Below are positions 1 through 7,508 of a DNA stretch of 20,372 nucleotides, in pieces. Each line of letters begins with the position of its first letter. Position 1 is the stretch's first letter. The DNA is from Clostridiales bacterium. Lineage in GTDB: Bacteria > Bacillota > Clostridia > Oscillospirales > Oscillospiraceae. Both the position numbers and the translations under genes were made by a program. The stretch is from positions 1-20,372 of the forward strand of contig DYBS01000017.1 in the NCBI GenBank assembly GCA_019418525.1, read 5' to 3'. Under the pieces are notes generated by a model. It searched no databases and was not told the origin of the DNA. It saw only the letters and a list, made by a program, of their open reading frames with translations.

Positions 1-871
1 ACTCCAGGCCGTCCAGGGCGGGGAGGGGCTCCCCCTCCGAGAGGAGCTGCACCAGATGGATGGATTCCATATTGCCCGCCATGGTGTTGACTACCGAGTA
101 GACCAGCAGGCGCAGAGCCTCCGGATCGGAGGGCAGGCCGTCCCGAAAGGCCTGGGTAAAGTCCACATAGCACACCCCGTCCTCCACCGTGACGCTGCGC
201 AGCCCGGTGCCCTCGGGGAGCACGGGGGAGAGACTCTCGTAGGTAGGGCCGGCCAGCAGGGCCTCCAGCAGGGCGCGGCTCAGAGAGGCCTCGCCGGTGA
301 GGTAGAGGGTGCGGTACTCCACCCCCAGCCCTTCGCCGCTGCTCCGGGGAAACCAGAGAGCGGCAGTCATCTCCACCTGTTCCTCCTCGCCGCCCTGGAG
401 GAGCAGCTGGTCCGGGGTGTAGGGGGTGCCGGAGAGGGTGACGGGGTCCATGCCTTCCACAGTGATGGACAGGGCGTCTACGTCCTCCAGCTGGCACAGG
501 GTCAGGGTGAAGCAGGCGTTAGCCAGCGTGAGGGACATGCCGGACAGGGCGTCATACTGCTCCGACAGGTCCAGATGGAGCACCTTATCCTTTAGAGTAA
601 GGCCCCGCACCTCCACTCCGGCGGGGAAGGGGCTGGTCAGACCGTCCTGATGGGGCCCCTCCAGCAGGGCCTCCACCGCGGCACGGGGCAGGTCCTCCTC
701 CCCGGCGTCGGGGGTCCAGGCCTCGGCGGAGAGGGCAGAGGATGCAGAATCCTGGGTCGTGCGGAAATAGAGAAGATAGCCTCCGGCAGGTGCGGTGGGC
801 GTTGCGGGTGCGGTGTTGGAGCAGCCGCACAGCAGGGAGAGGGCAGTGAGCAGGGGCAGCAGACGTCTCAT
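1..871 (-). CDS. GerMN-domain lipoprotein (3' end beyond the window)
   Basis: This is a probable surface lipoprotein; the 290 visible codons run off the left edge, so the C-terminus is missing. The N-terminus is a short lipoprotein signal with a lipobox ending in Cys17 (LLCGC). Two copies of a GerMN-like domain follow, at about residues 60-150 and 195-290. Each begins with the family hallmark, EALLEGP near residue 68 and EALLAGP near 203, and the second has the typical GVCYVDFTQAF strand. GerMN domains occur in GerM, a sporulation and germination protein, and in lipoproteins next to two-component systems such as LpqB of actinobacteria; the exact role here is unknown. The start ATG has an AAGGAGG site 7 nt upstream and overlaps the kinase stop codon (ATGA), so the gene is translationally coupled to the histidine kinase. 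I infer it acts outside the membrane, perhaps modulating the sensor. Confidence 0.85.
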   Translation of the reverse strand, partial: MRRLLPLLTALSLLCGCSNTAPATPTAPAGGYLLYFRTTQDSASSALSAEAWTPDAGEEDLPRAAVEALLEGPHQDGLTSPFPAGVEVRGLTLKDKVLHLDLSEQYDALSGMSLTLANACFTLTLCQLEDVDALSITVEGMDPVTLSGTPYTPDQLLLQGGEEEQVEMTAALWFPRSSGEGLGVEYRTLYLTGEASLSRALLEALLAGPTYESLSPVLPEGTGLRSVTVEDGVCYVDFTQAFRDGLPSDPEALRLLVYSVVNTMAGNMESIHLVQLLSEGEPLPALDGLE

Positions 872-2325
872 GGCTGTTCCTCCTTCCAGCGGGGGAAGGT
901 GACCTCAAAGCAGGTCCCCTCCGGGGTGCGGCGGCTCACTTCCACGGTGCCGCCGTGCTGCCGGGCGGTATCCCGGACAATGGACAGCCCCAGCCCGGTA
1001 CCGCCGGCGGCCCGGGAGCGGGCCTTGTCCACCCGGTAGAAGCGGTCGAAGATCTTGGGCAGGTCCGCCTCAGGGATACCCACGCCGGTGTCCTCCACCC
1101 GGAGGACCACCAGGTCCCCCGTCTCCGGGGTGCGGCCCCGGCGGAGGAAGAGGCTCACCATCACCTTACCGCCGGGGACATTGTATTTGACGGCGTTTTC
1201 CATCAGATTGAAAGCGATCTGGGACAGATCGTCCTCGGTGGCCCATACGAGACACCCCTCGGCCAGGTCCAGCTGGAAGGTGACCTCGCTCTTCTGGGCC
1301 AGGGGGAGGAGCATCCGCTGGGAGCGGAGCACCACCGCCTTTACGTCCACCGGGGAGAGCTCCACCGGCGGCGCGGTGTCCAGGCGGGTGAGGGTGAGGA
1401 GCTTTTCGGTGATACGGGTGAGACGCTCAGCCTCGTTGCCGATGTCGGTGACGAACTCCCGGGCGGTCTCGGTGTCCATGTGGTCGCTCTGGAGGATGGA
1501 GTCACTGAGCAGCCGGATAGAGGCCAGCGGGGTCTTGAGCTCGTGGGAGGCATCGGAGACAAAGCGGCGGCGCACCTCGTCGGTGGTCTGGAGCCGGCCG
1601 GTGAGCTCGTTGAACTCGTCGGCCAGCCGGGACAGCTCATCCCCGCCGGGCATGCTCACCCGGTAGCTGTACTCGCCCTCCCGCACGGTGCGGATGCCCT
1701 GGAGGAGCACCCCCACCCGGCGGGTGAGGGCTTTGGAGAGGAGGACGCTGAACAGCAGCGCCGCCACGCAGACGATGACTGAGATGCGCAACAGGTTTTC
1801 CTGGAAGTCCAGCAGCAGCTGGGCCTGCTCTTCGTCGCATTCGTAGAGGTATACCGCCCCCTGGGTCATGCCCCGGTAGAGGATGGGGGCGGCGGCCCGG
1901 CTGCGGAAGCTCTTGTCCTGGTACTCCGAGCGGAACACATCCTGTCCGTCCAGGGCGGTGACCAGCTCCCACAGAAGGGCGTATTTACCCTCCGCATTTC
2001 CCACCTCGTTGGTGTCGTAGAGTACCAGCCCATCGGGACCGGTGACCATCAGCCGGTCCACGCCGGTGACACCCAGCTTGGTGAGGGTGGCCTCCACTCC
2101 CTCGGCGGTGAGGGATTCGCCTCCGGCCAGAGTGGAGGTGATGATGTCGGCCTGCCGCCAGAGGGAGTCTTTCTTGGACTGAAAGACCATATCCTGGGAG
2201 ATGATGATGGGATAGGTGTTCAGAAAGAGCACCAGAGCCAGAATGATAATGCCGTAGCTGAGGAGAAATTTTGTTTGCAGGGAGTGCCGCGGGGACACCC
2301 CCCGCCGGTGGGGCACATGGGCCAT
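868..2325 (-). CDS. Sensor histidine kinase of an OmpR-type two-component system
   Basis: A membrane sensor kinase that autophosphorylates on histidine and passes the phosphate to the regulator encoded just upstream. The 485 residues show TM1 (about 20-42), an extracytoplasmic sensor region (43-178), TM2 (about 180-199), a HAMP linker (200-250), and the H-box SDASHELKTPL with phospho-acceptor His261. The ATPase domain has the N-box NLMENAVKYN (373-382), the G1 box DTGVGIP (412-418) and the G2 box GGTGLGL (441-447). The architecture resembles PhoR/ResE kinases but the signal is unknown. The start has a GGAGGTG site 7 nt upstream and lies 20 nt after the regulator's stop. The stop overlaps the start of the GerMN lipoprotein gene. 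All catalytic motifs are intact. Confidence 0.95.
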   Translation of the reverse strand: MAHVPHRRGVSPRHSLQTKFLLSYGIIILALVLFLNTYPIIISQDMVFQSKKDSLWRQADIITSTLAGGESLTAEGVEATLTKLGVTGVDRLMVTGPDGLVLYDTNEVGNAEGKYALLWELVTALDGQDVFRSEYQDKSFRSRAAAPILYRGMTQGAVYLYECDEEQAQLLLDFQENLLRISVIVCVAALLFSVLLSKALTRRVGVLLQGIRTVREGEYSYRVSMPGGDELSRLADEFNELTGRLQTTDEVRRRFVSDASHELKTPLASIRLLSDSILQSDHMDTETAREFVTDIGNEAERLTRITEKLLTLTRLDTAPPVELSPVDVKAVVLRSQRMLLPLAQKSEVTFQLDLAEGCLVWATEDDLSQIAFNLMENAVKYNVPGGKVMVSLFLRRGRTPETGDLVVLRVEDTGVGIPEADLPKIFDRFYRVDKARSRAAGGTGLGLSIVRDTARQHGGTVEVSRRTPEGTCFEVTFPRWKEEQP

Positions 2326-2345
2326 GGGATGTCACCTCCCGGGGA

Positions 2346-3029
<684 letters not shown>

Positions 3030-3048
3030 AAAAACTCCCTTCGCAGTG

Positions 3049-3474
3049 CTATTCCACGGTGATATAGTCGATGAGCCCCTGTAAAATGCCCTCGCCGATG
3101 CCCTTCACCCGGGTCAAGTCCTCCGGGATGCGGAAGGGGCCGTTGGCGGCACGGTCGTCCACGATGGCCTGGGCCCGGGTGGGACCGATGCCGGGCAGGC
3201 GCTGCAGCTCCTCGGCGGTGGCGGTGTTGATGTTGATGCGCTCTTCAGGCAGGGCCTTGCTCCCGCTCTCCCCGTCCTCCTGCTCTGCCGTGGGCGAGGG
3301 GGAGGGGGCCGCCGTGGGCTGGACCAGGGTGCGCTCCTCCTGAGTAAGGGCCAATTGGGTCTCCACTTGGATGGGCGGCGCATCTTCGGCGCCCCGGAGG
3401 GTCCAACCGGCAGTGAAGGCCACCGCCATAGCGGTGAGGAGCAGAGCAGCTCCCTCTAAACGGGAAATCTTCAT
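3049..3474 (-). CDS. ComEA-like helix-hairpin-helix membrane protein
   Basis: A protein of 141 residues with one N-terminal membrane segment (about 8-24), a Pro/Ser/Thr-rich linker, and a C-terminal tandem helix-hairpin-helix domain (about 80-141; ININTATAEELQRLPGIGP, then LTRVKGIGEGILQGL). This is the layout of ComEA, the surface DNA receptor of natural transformation, though without the rest of the com operon (comEB/comEC) nearby. I chose ATG at 3474 because GGGGTGGG sits about 6 nt upstream; a GTG four codons earlier (3486) is in frame but has no site of its own. It appears to head the operon with the response regulator, kinase and GerMN lipoprotein. Double-stranded DNA binding is likely from the family; a role in uptake is inference. 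Confidence 0.85.
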   Translation of the reverse strand: MKISRLEGAALLLTAMAVAFTAGWTLRGAEDAPPIQVETQLALTQEERTLVQPTAAPSPSPTAEQEDGESGSKALPEERININTATAEELQRLPGIGPTRAQAIVDDRAANGPFRIPEDLTRVKGIGEGILQGLIDYITVE

Positions 3475-3495
3475 GTTTTTTCCCACCCCATTCCG

Positions 3496-3524
3496 TTGCG
3501 CCCGAGCAATTTCTTTGCTATAAT
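3496..3524 (+). promoter_or_regulatory. Sigma-A promoter of dacF with extended -10
   Basis: TTGCGC (3496-3501), a 17-nt spacer and TATAAT (3519-3524), with TG one base before the -10 (TGCTATAAT). Transcription should start near 3531, giving a leader of about 100 nt. That leader can fold: GTGTCC (3538-3543) pairs with GGACAC (3579-3584) around an inner stem TCCCGGG/CCCGGGA (3559-3577). A second TATAAT at 3598-3603 lacks a matching -35. Confidence 0.75.
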
Positions 3525-3629
3525 GTGTCTACATAATGTGTCCGGGACCGACAGATTTTCCCGGGCTTCCCCCGGGAGGGACACGCCATCCCGATTCTAT
3601 AATTATAACACAGCAGTGAGGAGTTTCCT

Positions 3630-5030
3630 ATGAAAAAAAACCGTTTCCTGTCCGCCCTGCTCTTGTTCACGCTGCTCGCCGGGCTGCTGATGCCGGCCTC
3701 CGCTCTGGCGGCGGAGGGGAGCGGCAGCGCCATCCTGGACTCCATCCAGATCCAGGCCAAGGCCGCCATTCTGGTGGATGACGACTACGGCGAGATCCTC
3801 TACGAGCAGAACGCCCACGAGAAGAACTACCCCGCCTCCATCACCAAGGTCATGACCACCATGCTGGTCATCGAGGCGGTGGACCGGGGTGAGGCCGCCC
3901 TCACCGACATCGTCACCGTGGGCAATCAGGTCAACCTGGGCATTGGCGAAGGGGGTTCCGGCGTGGGCCTGAAGGAGGGGGAGCAGCTGAGTCTGGAGGA
4001 TCTCCTGTACTGCGCCCTCACCGCCTCGGCCAACGAGGCCTGCAACGCCCTGGCCCAGTACTTATGCGGGGACGTGGCCACCTTTGTGGACCTGATGAAC
4101 CAGCGGGCCGCCGAGCTGGGGATGGAGGACACCCACTTCGCCAACACCCACGGCTACCACGACGAGAACCACTACACCACCGCCTATGACATTTACCTCA
4201 TGTGCCACGAGGCCATGAAGCACCCCACCTTCCGCACCATTGTCTCCTCGGTGGGCCACACCGTGCCCGCTACCAACATGAGCGAGGCCCGGGAGCTCCA
4301 TGAGACCAACGCCCTGGTGTCTACCTGGCGGGTCACCGGCTACTGGTACCGCTATGCCACCGGGATCAAGACCGGCTCCACCCCCGAGGCGGGCTACTGC
4401 CTGGCCTCCTCGGCCACCAAGGACGACCGGAACCTGATCGCCGTGGTCCTGGGCGCCGAGAACCCCACCAACCCTGACGGCTCCACCAGCCGTATGCAGT
4501 TCTCCGAGAGCAGCCGCCTGCTGGAGATCGGCTTCAACGACTTCTCCCGCCAGACCATCCTGGACGAGACGGTGAGCGACTTCCCCGAGGTGGCGGTCAC
4601 CCTCTCCAATGGGGCCAACTACGTCACGGTACAGCCCTCCGGCTCTCTGGAGGCCACCCTGCCCAACGACATCGATCCCGCAGCTTTTGAGCGGAAGGTG
4701 GACCTTCCCTCCGAGGTGGAGGCCCCGGTGGAGCAGGGGCAGAAGTTGGGAACCGTCACCATGACATACAACGGCCAGGAGTACGGCCAGCTGGACCTGG
4801 TGGCTACCGCCAGTGTAGAGCGCTCGGAGCTCCTGTACCGCGTGGACCGCATCCAGAAGTTCTTTGACCAGCTGTGGGTGAAGATCGTCCTCATCGTGCT
4901 GGCGGTCCTCATTGTGATCCTGGTGCTGCGGGGCCTCATCCTGGGCCGGAGCCGCAGCCGCTACGGCTCCTCTCGCCGGGGCGGGGGTGGCGGACGCGCC
5001 CGCTACTCTGGACGTCGCCGCCGCCGTTAA
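3630..5030 (+). CDS. dacF: D-alanyl-D-alanine carboxypeptidase (DacF/PBP5 family, peptidase S11)
   Basis: A low-molecular-weight penicillin-binding protein that removes the terminal D-Ala from peptidoglycan stem peptides and so limits cross-linking; it works on the outer face of the membrane. The 466 residues start with a Sec signal peptide (1-27, cleavage near ALA-AEG). The three active-site motifs are present: Ser70-x-x-Lys73 (SITK), Ser133-Ala-Asn135 and Lys247-Thr-Gly. A PBP5_C-like beta domain follows (about 310-400), then a C-terminal membrane helix (about 415-440) and an unusual Arg/Gly-rich cytoplasmic tail ending in RRRRR. Most PBP5 proteins end in an amphipathic anchor, so a true membrane helix with a basic tail is notable. 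A GAGGAG site precedes the ATG. The DacF name follows common annotation of Clostridia homologues and could equally be DacB-like. Confidence 0.93.
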   Translation: MKKNRFLSALLLFTLLAGLLMPASALAAEGSGSAILDSIQIQAKAAILVDDDYGEILYEQNAHEKNYPASITKVMTTMLVIEAVDRGEAALTDIVTVGNQVNLGIGEGGSGVGLKEGEQLSLEDLLYCALTASANEACNALAQYLCGDVATFVDLMNQRAAELGMEDTHFANTHGYHDENHYTTAYDIYLMCHEAMKHPTFRTIVSSVGHTVPATNMSEARELHETNALVSTWRVTGYWYRYATGIKTGSTPEAGYCLASSATKDDRNLIAVVLGAENPTNPDGSTSRMQFSESSRLLEIGFNDFSRQTILDETVSDFPEVAVTLSNGANYVTVQPSGSLEATLPNDIDPAAFERKVDLPSEVEAPVEQGQKLGTVTMTYNGQEYGQLDLVATASVERSELLYRVDRIQKFFDQLWVKIVLIVLAVLIVILVLRGLILGRSRSRYGSSRRGGGGGRARYSGRRRRR

Positions 5031-5042
5031 CACCGATCCTCT

Positions 5043-5081
5043 GCCCCGGGCGGGCCGCTGCGCGGCTCCCCGGGGCCTTTT
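5043..5081 (+). terminator. Probable intrinsic terminator after dacF
   Basis: GCCCCGGG (5043-5050) pairs with CCCGGGGC (5069-5076), enclosing a second hairpin GCCGC-TGC-GCGGC, and is followed by a short CTTTT run. The T tract is weak and the next gene starts 24 nt further on, so read-through into the TetR gene is likely. Confidence 0.55.
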
Positions 5082-5104
5082 GCATCCACGGGAAGGAGAA
5101 CATT

Positions 5105-5701
5105 ATGGCAAAGCAGAAGCGCAACACAAAAGGCCGCATCATTGAGGCAGCTTGGCAGCTCTTTTATCGGCAGGGCTACGACGACACCACAGTGGAGGAG
5201 ATCATCGAGGCCTCCGGCACCTCCCGGGGCTCCTTTTACCACTACTTTGAGGGCAAGGACGCCCTGCTCTCCTCGGTGTCCTTTCTCTTTGATCAGAAGT
5301 ATGAGCAGCTCATGGAGACCATGGACCCGGAGATGGACTGCTTTGAGCAGCTCATGTACCTCAACCGGGAGCTCTTCGCCATGATCGAAAACTCCATCTC
5401 CCTGGACCTGCTGGCCCGGCTCTACTCCTCCCAACTCATCACCCGAGGGGACAAGCACCTTCTGGACCACAACCGTACCTATTATAAGCTCCTGCGGCAG
5501 ATCGTCCTTCAGGGCCAGCAGCGGGGGGAACTGCGCAGTGACGTGACGGTCAACGAGATGGTGCGGGTGTATGCCCTGTGTGAGCGGGCCCTTATCTACG
5601 ACTGGTGTCTCTCCAGCGGGGACTACTCTCTCCTCCAGTACGGCAAGACCATGATGCCCATGTTTTTTCACGGATTCCGGAGTACAGAGAAAAATTTGTA
5701 A
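5105..5701 (+). CDS. TetR/AcrR-family transcriptional regulator
   Basis: A 198-residue protein with the standard TetR N-terminal helix-turn-helix (about 8-55): RIIEAAWQLFYRQGYDDTT, then VEEIIEASGTSRGSFYHYF and GKDALL. The C-terminal ligand-binding domain (60-198) is too variable to predict an effector. The ATG at 5105 has GGAAGGAG about 7 nt upstream and fixes the start at the usual MAKQKRNTKG-type N-terminus; a longer in-frame reading overlaps dacF and is not credible. It follows dacF in the same direction and precedes putP by 232 nt. TetR proteins usually control themselves or a neighbour; possible operator-like dyads lie in the gap downstream. Its target is not evident. Confidence 0.93.
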   Translation: MAKQKRNTKGRIIEAAWQLFYRQGYDDTTVEEIIEASGTSRGSFYHYFEGKDALLSSVSFLFDQKYEQLMETMDPEMDCFEQLMYLNRELFAMIENSISLDLLARLYSSQLITRGDKHLLDHNRTYYKLLRQIVLQGQQRGELRSDVTVNEMVRVYALCERALIYDWCLSSGDYSLLQYGKTMMPMFFHGFRSTEKNL

Positions 5702-5749
5702 AATCGTACAAACTGACTTTTTAAAAGAAGTATAGCTATATAATCCAGT

Positions 5750-5771
5750 TATATCAATTGATTGAGATATA
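5750..5771. promoter_or_regulatory. AT-rich inverted repeat between tetR and putP (possible operator)
   Basis: TATATC (5750-5755) and GATATA (5766-5771) are perfect inverted half-sites with a 10-nt spacer in a very AT-rich stretch. It lies just after the TetR gene and upstream of the putP promoter. It could be a protein site, but chance in AT-rich DNA is a serious alternative. Confidence 0.25.
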
Positions 5772-5776
5772 TAAAG

Positions 5777-5820
5777 CAGAACAGAGTACAGAATTTATTC
5801 TGTACTCTGTTCTGTATTTT
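5777..5820 (+). terminator. Strong hairpin with T-rich tail, likely terminator of the tetR transcript
   Basis: The arms 5777-5793 and 5798-5814 are perfect complements (17 bp, starting CAGAACAGAGTAC) around the loop TTTA, followed by TATTTTGTT. It sits between tetR and the putP promoter, where a terminator is expected. Stem bases 5781-5789 (ACAGAGTAC) recur in the terminator of the glycine riboswitch at the right end of the window. Confidence 0.75.
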
Positions 5821-5836
5821 GTTCCGCTTTACTTTG

Positions 5837-5845
5837 TGCTATAAT
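5837..5845 (+). promoter_or_regulatory. Extended -10 promoter of putP
   Basis: TGC-TATAAT (TG at 5837-5838, -10 at 5840-5845) without a good -35; TTGTTC at 5819-5824 would give a 15-nt spacer. The leader of about 85 nt contains the hairpin GACGGC-CTGA-GCCGTC (5902-5917) immediately before the ribosome site AAGGAG. Confidence 0.6.
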
Positions 5846-5933
5846 GCCAATACTGCGTCGTCCGGGTGCTGCTGTCCCGGGCGTCGGGTGTGTGTAGTAT
5901 GGACGGCCTGAGCCGTCAGTAAGGAGAGGACCA

Positions 5934-7472
5934 ATGACCACTTCTCAGTTTTGCATCATGGCCACCATCATCGTCTACCTCTGCATGGTGATCTTCACCG
6001 GCGTGATGATCGGCCGCCGGACCAAAAAGAGCTCTGAGGGTTTCTATCTGGGCGGCCGGGGGATGGGCCCCCTGGTGACCGCCATGAGTGCCGAGGCATC
6101 CGACATGAGCAGCTACCTCCTCATGGGCATCCCCGGCCTTGCCTACCTCAGCGGCGTGGCCGACGCCAGCTGGACCGCCATCGGCCTGGCCTTCGGCACC
6201 TATCTGAACTTCCTTCTGGTGGCCCGGCGGCTGCGCCGGTACAGCGTGCAGCTGGACGCCATCACCATCCCCAGCTTCATTTCCAAGCGCTATGGGGAGA
6301 AGAAGCCGGTGATCATGTGCATCTCGGCGCTCATCATCCTTATTTTCTTCGTGCCCTATGTGGCCTCGGGCCTGGCGGCCATCGGTAAGCTCTTCAACAG
6401 CCTCTTCGGCTGGAACTACATGGCTGCCGTGGTGGTGGGCGCCATCGTCATCATCAGCTATACCTCGGTGGGCGGCTTCAGCGCCGTGGCCACCATGGAC
6501 CTGATCCAGTCGGTCATCATGACCATCGCCCTGACCATCATCGTGGTCTTTGGCGTGGTGCAGGCCGGCGGCATGGAGGCGGTGCTGGATCACGCCCGCT
6601 CCCTGCCCGGCTACCTCAGCTTTACCCAGACCTTCAACGTCTCCACGGGCAGCGCCGAGCCCTATGGGCTCATCCGTATCGTGTCCATGATGGCCTGGGG
6701 CCTGGGCTACTTCGGTATGCCCCACATTCTGGTCCGTTTCATGGCCATCCGCAATGAGGAGGAGCTGAAGATCTCCCGCCGCATCGCCGCGGTGTGGGTG
6801 GTCATCTCCATGGGCGTGGCGGTGTTCATCGGCATCGTGGGCCACGCCGTGTCCTCCATCGGCCGCATCCCCCTCCTGGAGGGCAGCGCCACCGAGACCG
6901 TCATCGTCCGTCTGGCCGACCTGCTGTCCACTTACGGCATCTTCCCCGCCATCGTGGCCGGGTGTATCCTGGCCGGTATCCTGGCGGCCACCATGTCCAC
7001 CGCCGACTCCCAGCTGCTGGCCGCCTCCTCCGCCTTCTCGGAGAACATCGTACAGAACATCTTCGGCATCAAGCTCACTGCCAGGCAGAACATGCTGGTG
7101 GCCCGGCTCACGGTCATCGTCATCGCCGTCATCGCCATCTTCCTGGCGGCCGACCCGGAGAGCAACGTGTTCCAGATTGTCTCCTTCGCCTGGGCCGGCT
7201 TCGGCGCCACCTTCGGCCCCGCCATGCTGTGCGCCCTGTTCTGGAAGCGGAGCAACCGCCAGGGCATCATGGCCGGCCTGGTGGTGGGCGGCGTGATGAT
7301 CTTTGTGTGGAAGTTCCTGGTGCGTCCTCTGGGCGGCATCTGGAGCATTTATGAGTTGCTGCCCGCGTTTCTCTGTGCTACCGTGGCCATCGTGGTGGTG
7401 TCCCTGGCCACTCCCGCGCCGGAGAAGAGTGTGGTGGAGGCTTTCGAGCATTACAATCGCCCCAAAGCGTAA
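5934..7472 (+). CDS. putP: Sodium/proline symporter
   Basis: A Na+-coupled L-proline importer of the inner membrane (SSS family, LeuT fold, about 13 membrane helices). It is 512 residues, close to E. coli PutP (502). PutP-specific stretches are visible: EASDMSSYLLMGIPG (54-68, with Asp57 matching the Na+-binding Asp55 of E. coli), GMPHILVRFMAI (261-272) and the Na+ site region MSTADSQLLAASS (354-366). AAGGAGAGG lies just before the ATG. It appears monocistronic, with its own promoter and a strong terminator. In an organism with glycine reductase, imported proline may also serve as a Stickland acceptor or osmoprotectant; that is inference. The closest alternative within the family would be another amino-acid-specific SSS transporter. 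Confidence 0.92.
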   Translation: MTTSQFCIMATIIVYLCMVIFTGVMIGRRTKKSSEGFYLGGRGMGPLVTAMSAEASDMSSYLLMGIPGLAYLSGVADASWTAIGLAFGTYLNFLLVARRLRRYSVQLDAITIPSFISKRYGEKKPVIMCISALIILIFFVPYVASGLAAIGKLFNSLFGWNYMAAVVVGAIVIISYTSVGGFSAVATMDLIQSVIMTIALTIIVVFGVVQAGGMEAVLDHARSLPGYLSFTQTFNVSTGSAEPYGLIRIVSMMAWGLGYFGMPHILVRFMAIRNEEELKISRRIAAVWVVISMGVAVFIGIVGHAVSSIGRIPLLEGSATETVIVRLADLLSTYGIFPAIVAGCILAGILAATMSTADSQLLAASSAFSENIVQNIFGIKLTARQNMLVARLTVIVIAVIAIFLAADPESNVFQIVSFAWAGFGATFGPAMLCALFWKRSNRQGIMAGLVVGGVMIFVWKFLVRPLGGIWSIYELLPAFLCATVAIVVVSLATPAPEKSVVEAFEHYNRPKA

Positions 7473-7476
7473 GAAG

Positions 7477-7508
7477 AAACCGCCGGAGCTCTGCTCCGGC
7501 GGTTTTTT
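7477..7508. terminator. Bidirectional terminator between convergent putP and rnj
   Basis: ACCGCCGGAGC (7479-7489), loop TCT, then GCTCCGGCGGT (7493-7503), followed by six T on the plus strand. A-rich sequence before the stem gives U-rich RNA on the minus strand. The plus-strand T run overlaps the stop codon of the RNase J gene. Confidence 0.92.

Noticed and set aside
3598..3607. TATAAT on both strands near 3600 as second dacF or comEA-like promoter
   Set aside because: No acceptable -35 at 16-18 nt in either direction.
4062..5033. Open frame antisense to dacF
   Set aside because: No ribosome site or recognisable motif; dacF has all catalytic motifs and its own promoter.
5916..7451. Long open frame antisense to putP (511 codons)
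   Set aside because: His/Asp/Gly-rich low-complexity product, no ribosome site, exactly mirrors putP; a GC-rich codon shadow.
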